The position numbers and the translations under genes were made by a program. Shown here one piece after another: positions 13,583 through 23,499 of a stretch of 64,000 nucleotides of DNA. The notes below the pieces were generated by a model. It was not told where the DNA came from and made no database searches. It saw only the letters and a list, made by a program, of their open reading frames with translations. Within the stretch, counting starts at the first letter, position 1; each line of letters starts with the position of its first letter. Source of the stretch: Grifola frondosa (Eukaryota > Basidiomycota > Agaricomycetes > Polyporales > Grifolaceae); the NCBI GenBank assembly GCA_001683735.1, contig LUGG01000005.1, positions 682,001 to 746,000 of the forward strand, given 5' to 3'.

Positions 13583-14695
13583 ATGTCGAAATCATCGACA
13601 CCCCCGCAGTAGCATCTAACACGCTTCTGCTTCGACGGCAGCTCGCCGAGCTCACGAAGCACCCAGTGCAGGGTTTCTCAGCAGGTGCCGTGTTCTTCCC
13701 CTCTTCTGCATCGATGGCATAAACGGTTATTAACAGCACGCTATTTTCATGTATTCTACCTTATCGCTGTTTGCTTGACCGCCTTACGTGCACTTGTGTG
13801 CCATCATAGGCCTCGTTGACGATACTAACATGTACGAGTGGGAGATCATGATTATCGGGTGCGTAGCATCGTTATCAGCTGGATTTCAGTGTGGCACGTA
13901 GTCGATTCTGACATATCGAACCTGCCTAGTCCTCCAGACACGATCTAGTACGTTTGTTCAGGGTTGTCGGTCTCGAATTGGAGGAATGTTAACGTATTGC
14001 TGCAGTGAGGGTGGCTTTTTCAAAGCCCGGCTGACATTCCCCGAGGATTTCCCCCTGAGCCCTCCCAAGATGCGCTTTATTACGCCTATGTGGCACCCAA
14101 ATAGTGGGTTCGATTTGTTGATTAACATGAATTTTGACCGATCCGCGTTGTAAGTTTATCCTGATGGCAATGTGTGCATCTCCATTTTGGTTCGTACCAA
14201 ACGTTGTACTTTATGTACCATATAATTTACTTTCCTTTGCATTTAGCACCCTCCGGGTGAGGACCAGTATGGCTATGAGGAATCTGGTGAACGCTGGCTG
14301 CCTGTCCACACCGTGGAGTCAATTGTGAGTGTCTCCATTTCGTTATGATATTTAAGTGACGAATCTCATTGATTATTGCTCATTGTTCGCAGTTGATCAG
14401 CGTGATATCGCTACTCTCATCGGACAAGCCCAATCTCGACAGCCCCGCAAACGTGGATGCGGCTAAGGAAGTGCGCACACGGATTTCGAAGGTATGTATC
14501 GCAGTATCCCTGAGCCGAGTGCGAAGCGCACTTGCCGGCTTGTTTCTTTCCGTTCCGCATTTCGTTCCGGCTTCTCTTCTGAACCTAGTTCTTTTCCCTC
14601 CGCGGACGTGCTACTGACATGCTGTTTATCACAGGGTACAAGAAGAAGGTCCGCCGCCTCGTGAGGAGAAGCGCAGAAGAGGCATATGATTGATG
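13583..14695 (+). CDS. Ubiquitin-conjugating enzyme E2, UBE2G1/Ubc15 type
   Basis: Second E2 of the UBE2G class, distinct from UBC7 in this window. Exons read: start MSKSSTPP (13583), LLLRRQLAELTKHPVQGFSA (about 13624-13684), MYEWEIMIIG, GGFFKARLTFPEDFPLSPPKM, the catalytic segment DGNVCISI with the active-site cysteine (about 14163-14190), HPPGEDQYGYEESGERWLPV (acidic loop of the Cdc34/Ubc7 class), DSPANVDAAKE, and the C-terminus RRLVRRSAEEAYD. Six exons or so with very short introns. MSKSSTPP and the LLLRRQL exon are one base out of phase at the CCCCC run 13601-13605; one more C would make them continuous. Since this is a conserved cellular enzyme, I favour a sequence error. S. pombe Ubc15 and human UBE2G1 are the nearest named relatives I recognise. 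Confidence 0.9.
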
Positions 14696-15257
14696 TGCCT
14701 GCCTCCTCTTCGGTTCTATTTCTCTGCTGTCCGGGTTCTCGTCGTCTCATCATCGTTGTATCATTGTCTCCAACCCCTTTCCCACCGCGCCCCCTCCCCC
14801 TTCCGCTACTAGCATTGTCTTGCAGCTACCGGCTTGCCTCCTCTCACGATCGCGCTCTTCCACACTCCTCTCGATGTTGCCGCCTGTATAACGAATCATC
14901 TGTCTTACGCGCACGCTTACATTCTCGTGAATTAACGTTGTCTTGTTTGAAGTTCTGTGGCGTGGTGCTGAATCGTGATCCTTACGTCTGTGGCAATTCA
15001 TGGCACGTGACCGCGTTAAATGACGCGTCTGGAGGGACGCGTGTCTAGACTAGACGTAAGCAAGGCCTGTGGGTGGCCCTAGTTCATAGTACCTAACCAT
15101 GCTCACCTCTAGAATAAACAAATGAATCGATCACATATATCCCAATAACATAGAATATTTTCGATTTGTAGATTAAAATTGCAAGTCTTCTTCGTTCTCC
15201 TGAACAGACTAGAGTATCAGTTCAATATGAAGTAACTGAATATCAGTCTAGGTACCG
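14696..15257. other. Intergenic region between convergent genes
   Basis: About 560 bases, 3' flank of the E2 gene (+) and of the Tm-1-like gene (-). The first part is strongly pyrimidine-rich (about 14698-14870). No conserved frame, RNA or repeat could be supported. Confidence 0.5.
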
Positions 15258-16533
15258 CTATCTTTTCTCCAGAGGCTCCATCCCTACCATCTCCACAAGC
15301 CGCATCACCATGGCCCTCACGAACCCTTCGTCGTTCACATCCCGATCATCCTCCACAAGCCGTATTCCCTCCCCCTTTCCCTCCCCATCCCTTAGCCCGT
15401 CTGCAAGTGCGCGGAACAACGCCTCGTCCGCCTCCGCGTCCCAGAACGGCGCGCCGCGCACAGAGAGCGCGCTCACGCCGCCCCTCGGCACCCACACCTC
15501 CACGCGCGTTCCCTCCGCCCACATCCCGCGCACGCGCTCAGCGATGCGCCGCCCGAGCAGCGCGCATTCCGCAGGCGTGGTGCGCATCAGCGTCACGCTC
15601 GGGTTGTGCGCGTAGAGCTGTCGCCCGCGGAAGCGCTCGGGGACGCTGTCGGGCGGGCCGAAGTTGACCATGTCGAGCCGAGGGACACGATGCGCGGGGC
15701 GCCGGCGGTGGCGAGCCGCGAGGGCCCCGCGCTGAGGACGCCGCCGACGAGCTCGTCTGCGAGCTCCGTGGTGGTGAGGTCGAGCACGCCGTCGAAGAAG
15801 CGCTGCGAGACGAGCTTCTCGAGCGCGCGTCCGCCTGCGCCCGTGGCGTGGAAGACGTAGGAGGTGCAGGGGTATGCGGCGAGCAGGGTGCGCGCGTGCG
15901 TGACTGCGGGGGTCGTTACGCCGAACATGCTGATGGCGATGCGTTTGTGGTGGGGGAGGGGGGAGGAGAGGGGGAGAGAAGCCGGGTGTGGTATGCGCGG
16001 GCCATGCCCGCGATGGCGCCGGCGGCGTTGGCGAGTATGGGACATAGGATGTCGTTCAGACCGGCTATGTCTACGACGCTGTACATCATGGTGAGGTCAG
16101 TCTCGCCGACGAATGCAGAGACGTCCCCTGCGGCCATGGTGGAGACGATGAGCTTGGGGAAGCCGAGAGGGAGCGCTGCACGCATCACACCCGCGGCGAG
16201 AGAGGAGCCGCCGCTGCCGCCGAGTGAAATAACGGCGTGAATATCGCCGGATGCATGCAAGGACCTAAGAAGAGGGGTGGTGTGCGCGATGAGTGTGCTG
16301 ATTACTTCCCCGCGGGGGAGTACCGAAAGGTCGGGCGAAGACCCGGGAAGTCCTGACGAGGCGAAAATCGTGCTCTGGGAAATGGATATGCACGGATGTG
16401 AGGTGGGAGTGCGGCCAACATCGATGAGTTTGACCTGAACGTTGTGAACGTGGGTGAGCTGGTCGTGTACGTAGAGTAATTCTTCAAGCTTGGTATCGCA
16501 AGTACCAATAATCGCGACCGTTGGGATTGCCAT
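15258..16533 (-). CDS. Tm-1-like UPF0261 family protein (two apparent frameshifts)
   Basis: Member of the UPF0261 family, which in tomato forms the N-terminal nucleotide-binding half of Tm-1. Its cellular reaction in fungi is not established. The start ATG at 16533 gives MAIPTVAIIGTCDTK, the family's N-terminal signature; then GGSGGSSLAAGVMRAALPLG, AAGDVSAFVGETDLTMMYSV and AGLNDILCPILANAAGAI. The second domain starts KRIAISMFGVTTPAVTHAR and contains FHATGAGGRALEKL and, near 15680, LDMVNFG; it ends PLEKR. Between the domains (about 15950-15985, runs of C on the coding strand) and before LDMVNFG (about 15677) the frame shifts; one extra base at each point joins them. No introns are needed. It lies about 510 bases downstream of the TIM-barrel partner gene on the same strand, so the two are probably functionally linked. 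Confidence 0.85.
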
Positions 16534-17042
16534 GATGGCAAGCAAGCGCCGTCCCCGCCGTCTGCACGAGGTGGTTGTAATATAGTCCTAGTAGGTCACG
16601 AAGTCTGCGAAGCCGAGAAGAACGACATCATATGTCCATGACGTCATCAGTTCCTGTAACAACATAATTTCTGTGCGAGGCAGAGTATGGGCATCAAGAA
16701 GATAGCACATTCGCCACAAAATGTAACGTAAGTAACTTGGATTACCATTAGAGCACTCGAGACTCTTGAGTGCTCCAACGACATCGCAAAAACCGCCTGA
16801 GGTCACAGCCTTAGTCCTAGTACGCCCGTCGAGACGATGGGGAGATGATGCGGAATTAGTGGTATTGCGAACTTGCGAATGCTGACCCAATCTGGAGGCT
16901 TCTGTATGGCGAGATATGGAGGAAGCAACAATATTGAACGCGTCCAGCGATCGGCGATCGTGTTCGATCGCATACGTTGAATTCACCTCCAGCGAGAATA
17001 GAGTCTCATTTCGAAGTTCCCATATACTTAAGGTAGACAAAA
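16534..17042. other. Intergenic region upstream of the Tm-1-like gene
   Basis: About 510 bases between two minus-strand genes. A 150-codon open frame fills most of it but has only a TTG start and no family resemblance, so I treat it as chance. The region presumably carries the Tm-1-like promoter. Confidence 0.4.
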
Positions 17043-17928
17043 CTAATTGCCTGGCTTCAGATTCTTGAACGCCTTCGTATTCTCCTCGATGGCCACTTCA
17101 GCAGGCAGCCTCTCCATGCTCGACGCGCCATAGAAGCCATGCACCCCCTTCGTCTTGCTCAATACATACCGCGCATCTTCCACCCTTGCAATCGGGCCCC
17201 CGTGGCATAGCACGAGCACCTCGGGGTTAATGGCCACAGCCGCGTCCCTGCACGCCTGTATTCTCGTCACACATTCATCGAGTGTGAGGCTCGTCCGTGC
17301 GCCGATGCTCCCCGAGGTGGTCAGCCCCATGTGGACGACGAGCACGTCCGCGCCGGCACGCGTCATCTCCTCCGCGTCGGACACTGTAAACACATAGGGA
17401 GTCGTGAGCAGGTCCAACTTGCGCGCCTCGCGGATCATGTCGATCTCGAGGGCGTAGCCCATTCCCGTCTCTTCAAGGTTCTGGCGGAAAACACCGTCGA
17501 TGAGGCCCACGGTGGGGAAATTCTGCACACCACAAAAGCCGACGTCCTTGAGCTGCCGCAGGAATCGCGGCATCAAGCGAAAGGGGTCTGTCGCGCAAAC
17601 GCCGGCCAACACGCCGGTATGCTCGACGATCGGGAGCACTTCGTTCGCCTACGGCTGTGAGCCTGAGGAGGCGGAGTAGGCGTATTTGACGTACCATTTC
17701 GAGCACGATGGCATTGGCGTCGCCATAAGGCATGAGACCGGCAAGCGACCCTCTACCTGCCATCCTGAAGCGACCGCTGTTGTAGACAATGAGAAGGTCC
17801 GCTCCACCCTTTTCGATGAATTTGGCGGAAAGTCCGATGCCTGCACCAGCACCGAGAATGATGCGACCTGCAGCAATTGTTTCTCTGAGACGCTGGAGAG
17901 CTTCTTCACGGTTTACTGGCCGGGGCAT
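17043..17928 (-). CDS. TIM-barrel PEP-hydrolase-like protein (Tm-1 C-terminal type)
   Basis: TIM-barrel protein of the family annotated as PEP hydrolase-like or TIM-barrel signal transduction protein, equivalent to the C-terminal half of plant Tm-1. Start ATG at 17928 ([15 protein letters not shown]), then [20 protein letters not shown] and [21 protein letters not shown] 46-base intron (GTACGT...CCGTAG, about 17648-17693) follows VLEM; then [52 protein letters not shown] and [12 protein letters not shown]; stop at 17043. The barrel is complete and uninterrupted. Substrate is not known from sequence. In many bacteria and fungi this gene sits next to or is fused with UPF0261, as here, which supports a shared pathway. 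Confidence 0.88.
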
Positions 17929-18208
17929 AATGGTCGACGAGAGAGACAACGCAACTGCGGTGGCTGAAGCGCCAACGGGTGATGTCAGATTTTATACTTA
18001 TTGGGAAGGTCTAGACTGTAGCCGCCGTGAATATTGACGTCCTTGGATTAATCAATCGTATACTGCCCCACATGTTGTTTAGGCATGGTTTCTTCCAACG
18101 AAAATTGCTTAAACTCAGAAGAGAAGAAGCAATTGGGATTGAAAGTTATCGCCTACTCGTGTTAGGTCTCTGACGCAATCTGAGCTATCAGACAACTCTA
18201 TCATGGAA
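17929..18208. other. Promoter side of the TIM-barrel gene; left edge of accessory island
   Basis: About 280 bases between the start of the PEP-hydrolase-like gene and the first, degenerate copy of the paralogous family. Nothing recognisable in it. Confidence 0.4.
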
Positions 18209-18740
18209 TCACGCCAGCTGCGCTTCATACCACTCCGGGAAACTTTCCGTCTCCAATATCTCTGCATCAACTTGACCAATTCGCGCTCATTTACCTCTCC
18301 AAATTCCGCGCACAAATTTTGCGTATCAGATCGTAGAACAAATTATGATTTTTGAGTCGTCGAGGAGCCCGTGCCGCTCTCCCTAGACGATGGCTTCCCG
18401 AATAGTTAAGGTGTATCCGAAGACCATGAAAGGTACCTGTGGGCCGCGTGGTCGAGGAGCGCAAAGAAGAACGATTAGGTATAGGAGAGGTCGCTGGATG
18501 CCGAGGCGAAGGCGAAGCCTGAGCCCAAGGCAGAGATGAAAAGTCGCCCGCGATCGACTCAACACCCGAAGGAATCATAGCAGAATTTCAGGGAGAACTG
18601 TCTCGCGTGGCGCTGGTGGGAAGCATGTTGAGAGATTTCCAACCGCCGCGGCTGCGTATCACTCCTGCCGTCAACACACGATTAGCAATGCGAGCTCGCA
18701 TCGTCTGAAGAAAAGAAAACGTACATATCTGATAGTAACT
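18209..18740 (-). pseudogene. Unknown paralogous family, copy 1 (degenerate)
   Basis: Relic of the same family as the copies at 18902, 20219 and 32614. Recognisable pieces on the minus strand, in order: a 5' stretch near 18640-18740 resembling the 5' part of copy 2; VPFMVFGYTLT (about 18405-18440); a TAG where copy 2 has a Tyr codon, then GERHGLLDDS; NLFYDLIRKICA; VNERELVKLMQ; and, in another frame, EILETESFPEWYEA with a stop at 18209. The central block containing the family's FVIAAN/CFVVGSN segment is missing, so this copy has an internal deletion as well as frame breaks and a nonsense codon. Function unknown. The deletion cannot be a single-base sequencing error, so I call it a pseudogene. 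Confidence 0.65.
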
Positions 18741-18901
18741 CGTCATACACCAGTGCCGGATATCCTTCGATCACAGAGGATTGAATGAACAAAATGGCTG
18801 CTGCTCGACGAACATGATTTTATCTCCGCGCGGCGTCACACTAGTGAATGATCACTTCGACAAAATCATGATAATCCAACTTATCATACATCTCCAACAC
18901 T

Positions 18902-19660
18902 TTAGTAGTCCGTCGCCAGAACATACCACTCTGGCGGACCTTGTAGCTGCAATACCTCTTGCAGCTGCTTGACGAACGCCCGGTCACTTACCCCTTTCCT
19001 ACGCCTCGAATTTTTGTTCGCCGCGATAACGAAGCACGTCGACAGAAGCCTATCACCGGGTTTCCTGACCCTCGCTATACGGCGCTTCGCGGCATGCAAC
19101 CCAGCACAAACGTGGCGCACAATAACGAAGAAAAGGTTGAGAGAGCCAGAGTCATCAAGGAGCCCGTGCCGGTCGCCGTACGCATCGAGTTCCTCCGTGG
19201 TCAACGCATATCCAAAGACCATCAAAGGTACCCGCGGCAGAATATATCTAGGTGTGCAAAGAGGCACGACAGGGAAGTCATACTTTACAGATACCACAGG
19301 GACGGAACCGCCGCAGAAAAGGCAAGCACAGGAGCAGGCGCAATGTGGAGTGCTAACCGATGCACCCATTTGTGGAAGGCCAGGGGAAGATGCGGAATGG
19401 TTAGCGGGAGACGGCGGCGAAGCGGCGGCGCCACGCGCAACTGAAGGGTATGAGCGAGGAGCGGCAGAAATATTGTGAGGCTTGACAATAGATTTAGGAG
19501 CAATAGCACTGCAGGAGGGAGGAACGGTTTGTTTGCACTCAGGAGTAGGCGGCTTGGAAGAAGAATGTACGACTGGTTGGCAGACGTTCCGACCTGGCCT
19601 GTCTACGTGCGTATCGAGCCTGTCTAGGTGTGAGTCGCGGCGGCGTATCACTCCTGTCAA
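18902..19660 (-). CDS. Unknown paralogous family, copy 2 (longest main exon on this side)
   Basis: I do not recognise this protein. The open frame codes about 250 residues: a low-complexity Ser/Pro N-terminal half with APRSYPSVARG, a compact cysteine cluster CACSCACLFCGG (about 19305-19340), then the most conserved part: LPRVPLMVFGYALTTEELDAY, DRHGLLDD, KRRIARV, LLSTCFVIAAN, FVKQLQEVLQLQGPPEWYV and a stop at 18902. No signal peptide or clear membrane span. The frame has no ATG at its left end (only TTG at 19660), so a short 5' exon is likely; the sequence TTGACAG just upstream of GAGTG matches a 3' splice site, and copies 3 and 4 have a similar layout. Neighbours are a degenerate copy and copy 3, same strand, suggesting tandem duplication. 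Confidence 0.6.
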   Translation of the reverse strand: MTGVIRRRDSHLDRLDTHVDRPGRNVCQPVVHSSSKPPTPECKQTVPPSCSAIAPKSIVKPHNISAAPRSYPSVARGAAASPPSPANHSASSPGLPQMGASVSTPHCACSCACLFCGGSVPVVSVKYDFPVVPLCTPRYILPRVPLMVFGYALTTEELDAYGDRHGLLDDSGSLNLFFVIVRHVCAGLHAAKRRIARVRKPGDRLLSTCFVIAANKNSRRRKGVSDRAFVKQLQEVLQLQGPPEWYVLATDY

Positions 19661-19868
19661 CGCATAATCAGTAGTAGCTCGTCGTTAGGAGGAAGGAACG
19701 CACATGTCTGATGGCCGAAAAGAAGTCAATTAGTGTTCAAGTGAGAGAAAGGGAATATTTGCCTCCGCGAAGCAATGTGCCACAGCAATTACGTAATATA
19801 ACTAATTTGTTCAACAAGAGGTCGAATGCGGGCCACTGTGCATATCATATAACATGCTTCTGTATGCC

Positions 19869-20158
19869 CACGAATAACAGCCATGGTACGTCTCGCTTTT
19901 GTCCTAGCTAGTGTTCTTCAGACGGGATCCATAATGGCTTTAGTATGAGTTCCAGCCCAATATGTAGCGGAAGGCGCACCTTCTTCTACCTGTGCAGACG
20001 AGACAACCACGTTTTGAAGCAAGGACGCAGCCAGCAGTCGCTTCGCGGGAAAGCAATAATTATGGATATTTCCACTGCTAATGTTAATACCATTGCACTC
20101 GTGAGACATACGTTGTACTTACCTTACGGTTTATTTTCCGTCTGATCGAGTACTCAAG
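19869..20158. repeat. Dispersed direct repeat, copy A
   Basis: Two blocks here (about 19869-19993 and 20111-20158) recur in the same order and orientation at 23676-23866. Shared signposts are ATAACAGCC, TAGTGTTCTTCAGA, CCCAATATGTAGC and, in the second block, TTGTACTTACCTTAC with TTTATTTTCCGTCT. The second block lies just beyond the 3' end of paralogue copy 3. Identity by eye is roughly 80-90 percent. Nature unknown: flanking sequence carried with a duplication or a small non-coding repeat. Confidence 0.6.
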
Positions 20159-20218
20159 TACGATTGGGGAGAACATTCTGAGAAGTGACGAAATAAAGAA
20201 TACGTTACGTTACGGTAT

Positions 20219-21071
20219 TCAGCACTTGTACACTACGAACCATCGCGGTAGTTCTTTCGTCTCGAAGACCTCTTGCATCCGCTTGATCAAATCCCAATCT
20301 CTAGCCATCTCCAGAGTTTCCGGTTTGAGGTTCGATCCAACAACAAAGCACGACGCTAAGCACTTCCTCTCGAGATGCAAGACCGTCGCAAAGCGGCGCT
20401 TCCCACGAGGCAGCTGCTTGGTAATCATACTGGAGGTGACGTAGTGTTGATCCTGGAAGTTACTATCGTCACCATATCCATGTCTTTGCCCGAAAGCGAC
20501 AAGTTCATCTGCCAGGAAAGCATAGCCAAACACCATTCCAGGTACATGTGGTCGGACAACACGTGGTCCAGGAATATAAGGGGGAACCATTGGGAATCAT
20601 GCTCCGAAGCCGAAGAAGCATGCTCCGTAGTTGAGGAGGCGGCAGCGCCACCACAGAATAGACAGGCACAAGAGCAGGCGCAATACGCTGCACTCGCAGC
20701 CACCTGTGTTTGAGTGGGGCAAGCGGGTGAGTGGGGCAAGCGGGTGAGGGAGGGCATTGAGGTGTGGGTGGACGCGGAGGCGGAGACGGAGGGTGTGATG
20801 CAGGAATGACATTACGCGCGACAGACGCGTAAGAGCGAGGTGCCGTAGAACTTTGAGCAGGGGGATCAGCCTTGTGGGAAGCGGGCGAAGTAAATTTGCT
20901 CGAATCGGCCGCAGTACGGTGCATGGACGGTGGGCGAGTGTCTTCAGAGCGTTCCAACCTGGACTGGAGTCGGCGTGCGTATCGCGCCTCTCGAGGTGTG
21001 GGCCGCGACTGCACAGGCACTCCTATAGTCAACATGAGATTAGAAATAGCTGGCGACGTTAGAATAAACAT
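20219..21071 (-). pseudogene. Unknown paralogous family, copy 3 (17-bp duplication and frameshift)
   Basis: Close relative of copy 4 at 32614 (by eye about nine residues in ten identical). An ATG at 21071 opens MFILTSPAISNLMLT and runs in frame into RPTPREARYARR and the Ser/Pro-rich part. The frame breaks at a 17-bp tandem duplication (20712-20728 and 20729-20745) absent from copy 4. The cysteine cluster CACSCACLFCGG then continues in a second frame, which breaks again near 20590 where copy 4 has one extra base. The conserved C-terminus (GMVFGYAFLADELVAFGQR, KQLPRGKRRFATV, CFVVGSN, LIKRMQEVFETKELPRWFV) ends at the stop at 20219. The second break could be a sequencing error; the duplication is a real lesion. 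Confidence 0.65.
20712..20745. repeat. 17-bp tandem duplication inside paralogue copy 3
   Basis: The unit GAGTGGGGCAAGCGGGT occurs twice back to back. The paralogue at 33100-33130 has the unit once. The extra copy adds 17 bases and so shifts the frame of copy 3. Confidence 0.9.
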
Positions 21072-21099
21072 ACATTTCTGGTCGTTGTTACTAGTAGTG

Positions 21100-21408
21100 G
21101 TAGCGGTGTTGAGAGAAGGAGTTGGCTACGACTACTGCGCCACAGCGATTACGTAATGTCCTTAGTTTCTTCGGCAGCCTCTACATATGCACCTACCTTC
21201 TCTGCACGTAAGCAGATTTTTCTAATACATGTGCGGTGAGGTCCAAAACCATAGCTTTTGACCAAAATTCAAATTTCTGAGGACGAGAGAAACGGGTTCC
21301 AATGCAACCTAGTTGAGTCAGACTGCTTTACAGGTGAGTCTGCTCTTGGCAGTTCCGGCCATCCTAAAACTACATGCAGTCTATCCCTTTTGACCATTGA
21401 CCGGTATC
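21100..21408. other. Spacer between paralogue copy 3 and the MITE
   Basis: About 300 bases with the 5' flank of copy 3, including ATTACGTAAT (about 21149), a palindrome that also occurs upstream of copy 2 (near 19790). The last eight bases, CCGGTATC at 21401-21408, are the left target-site duplication of the MITE that follows. Confidence 0.6.
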
Positions 21409-22085
21409 TAAGGCTCCAACTATTTAATGTATATACTGTGTATATATGGTTTTTACTATATACTATATACATATATTTACAGATCAGTCAGTATATAGTA
21501 TATATATAGTATATACATGGTAAATGGTTTGAAAATAATTGTGTTACAAAAATTGTTATATACTTGAAATTTTGTTTCAAAAACACAGTTTTTATTAAAT
21601 ATCAGCAAGAAGCATTCCAAATCAAAATGAGATAATCATAATCACACTTCATATACAGTTAACACAGTATATATTTTCAGTAGCTTCTAATTCTAGAAAA
21701 TGTCTAATGCTTTAAATAATTTGATATCTTCTATTGATCATTTACTATTCTTAGATAATGATTCTGCTTCTATAGTGAAAGTAGTTGAGCATAATGAGTT
21801 GACTTCTTTGCTGTTTCTGAAGCAAGAGTGACAATAATAGGACATTTTTTCTCCACCTATCATCATCTTTGTGATAATACATATAGTTATATAAACTGAG
21901 ACCCTCTCAATAGTCAAATATACAAAGTAATGAACTAAAGAGGGTATATAAAGTTATAATATAATACCCATTTATAACTTGACAATAACTGTATATACCA
22001 TATATACCATGATATACTATGTATATACTATATACTATATATTTACAAAATTTTTGTATATGTATATTAAATGGTTGGAGCCTTA
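21409..22085. mobile_element. hAT-like MITE, 677 bp, with 8-bp target-site duplication
   Basis: A short AT-rich element bounded by inverted termini: TAAGGCTCCAAC at 21409-21420 and its exact complement GTTGGAGCCTTA at 22074-22085. The similarity continues inward through ATTTAAT and TATAC with mismatches. It is flanked by the 8-base direct repeat CCGGTATC (21401-21408 and 22086-22093). Subterminal regions are rich in TATATAC/GTATATA runs on both sides, and no long open frame exists inside. An 8-bp target duplication with short termini starting TA(A)GG fits a non-autonomous hAT-superfamily element; other 8-bp-TSD families (P, KDZ) are possible. Both TSD copies are identical, so the insertion is recent enough to be well preserved. 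Confidence 0.85.
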
Positions 22086-22343
22086 CCGGTATCAATCTCC
22101 TCGTGTTCAATTCTGCTGGCCGCTAATTTCGTTTACCCGAAAGAGCCACACGATCACAGTTAGGATACACTACCTAACTGGCAGGGCCCAGGCTGCCACG
22201 TTATGCAATCGTTACTATAATTCATCACTTACATCCCTAATTGCAGGACATCACTACTCACCATATTGTTGTGGTGATCCCCCAGAATGAATTCTGCGAA
22301 TTAAGTACTTGGAGCCAGCGGCACCAGAACCCAATGCACGCCC

Positions 22344-23499
22344 ATGCCCGGCGTGCCCCCGATCAAAATCAACCTCGTGGTAGCCTACATGCCGCCATCT
22401 TGTCGGTGCGCCACGATGGGGTTTTCATCTCATTCGTGGCTACTTCTCTTCCCGGCCATGGCTCTGATCTTGATAAAGCACTGCCACTCGGGTAGTTTGC
22501 ACCACATAAAGTCCGCCCGCATCGAGCCTCGTTCAACTAAACCTAGACATGAACCACCGGGACCCCCCTCATGGCAATTTCGCCTCCCCGGCCTTGGCAA
22601 GGGCCGCACCTCCATGATGACTGCACCAACAAAGATGATGCTTTCTGCTGCCGTTGCCTACAGTCATCAATTTAATCGACGCCGCCTTGAACTGCCCTTG
22701 TATGCTCTCTGGAATCAAGTGGCCCAGCACCTTACCAAGGATCTCAAGCCCCTTCTAGTTATGCCCCAGTACCTCCTCTACTCTTCAGATTTGGAGACAA
22801 ACCCGAATGACTCACTGGCCACCATTGCCGGACACCCCGAGGATGGCGAGTCTGTTCCGGATTTTGGCATAATCCGTACTTCCTTCCATTGGAAGGACCA
22901 CAATGCCATCATCGGTGACAAGGTGAATCCCGAGCCCCCATCCATCAAAAATGAACATATCATACATTGGGACTCCATTCAAATCGACAACGTTACTATC
23001 CCTGTATTATTCGAGGTCAAGCGTGCACCTCCTCGCCACTTATCAGCAGATGATTTCCACCTGAGCCTCACTGAAATGTTGCTTCGGGCAAGAAAACAAT
23101 TGTCACTTCGAGTAAAGCTCGTTTTTACCGACCACAATCGCACGCATCAGACCTCTGTGATCCTTGTGGCCGTTTCTGGGGAGTGGTGGCAATGGCGATT
23201 GGTGAAGCGGAGGATGCGACGCAATGGAGGATGAAGCTGACGACATGTTAAACTCCGAGGTTTTTGTTTTTGAAGGCGAAGGACAGCAAGATGAAGCAAT
23301 CTACGATACGCTCCAACGTCATGTGGAATACCCCGGCCAAGAGAAGACAGTGGAAAACATCCAAGAGGCGCGTCCGGGTCCAGAGTGGTCTCTCCCAATG
23401 CTGTTGTTTTCTCAAGCGTCCAATCAGCGGTTCTACGTTCTACACCAGTATCTTCGAAAGACATTCGAGACAGATCTAGGTGATCCCCAACTGAAGTAG
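22344..23499 (+). CDS. PD-(D/E)XK nuclease-like hypothetical protein
   Basis: Single-exon protein of the type common and expanded in Agaricomycetes, with no settled function. From the ATG at 22344, residues 172-173 are P-D in VPDFGIIRTS, and about 50 residues later comes VLFEVKRAPP with E224 and K226. This spacing and the hydrophobic strands around both motifs fit the PD-(D/E)XK nuclease fold. A helix-like segment (DDFHLSLTEMLLRARKQL) and VILVAVSGEWWQW follow. The frame then changes twice near 23205-23225; single-base additions would give KREDATQWR then MEDEADDMLNSEVF and a C-terminus ending GDPQLK at 23499. It sits between the MITE and the dispersed repeat copy B. A mobile-element or defence role is conceivable but not shown. 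Confidence 0.6.

Noticed and set aside
16588..17040. 150-codon minus-strand open frame between the Tm-1-like and TIM-barrel genes
   Set aside because: It has a TTG but no ATG start, no family resemblance and no splice context; likely chance.
20318..20336. GGTTCGATCC, resembling a tRNA B box
   Set aside because: It lies inside the conserved coding part of paralogue copy 3 and no cloverleaf can be formed around it.
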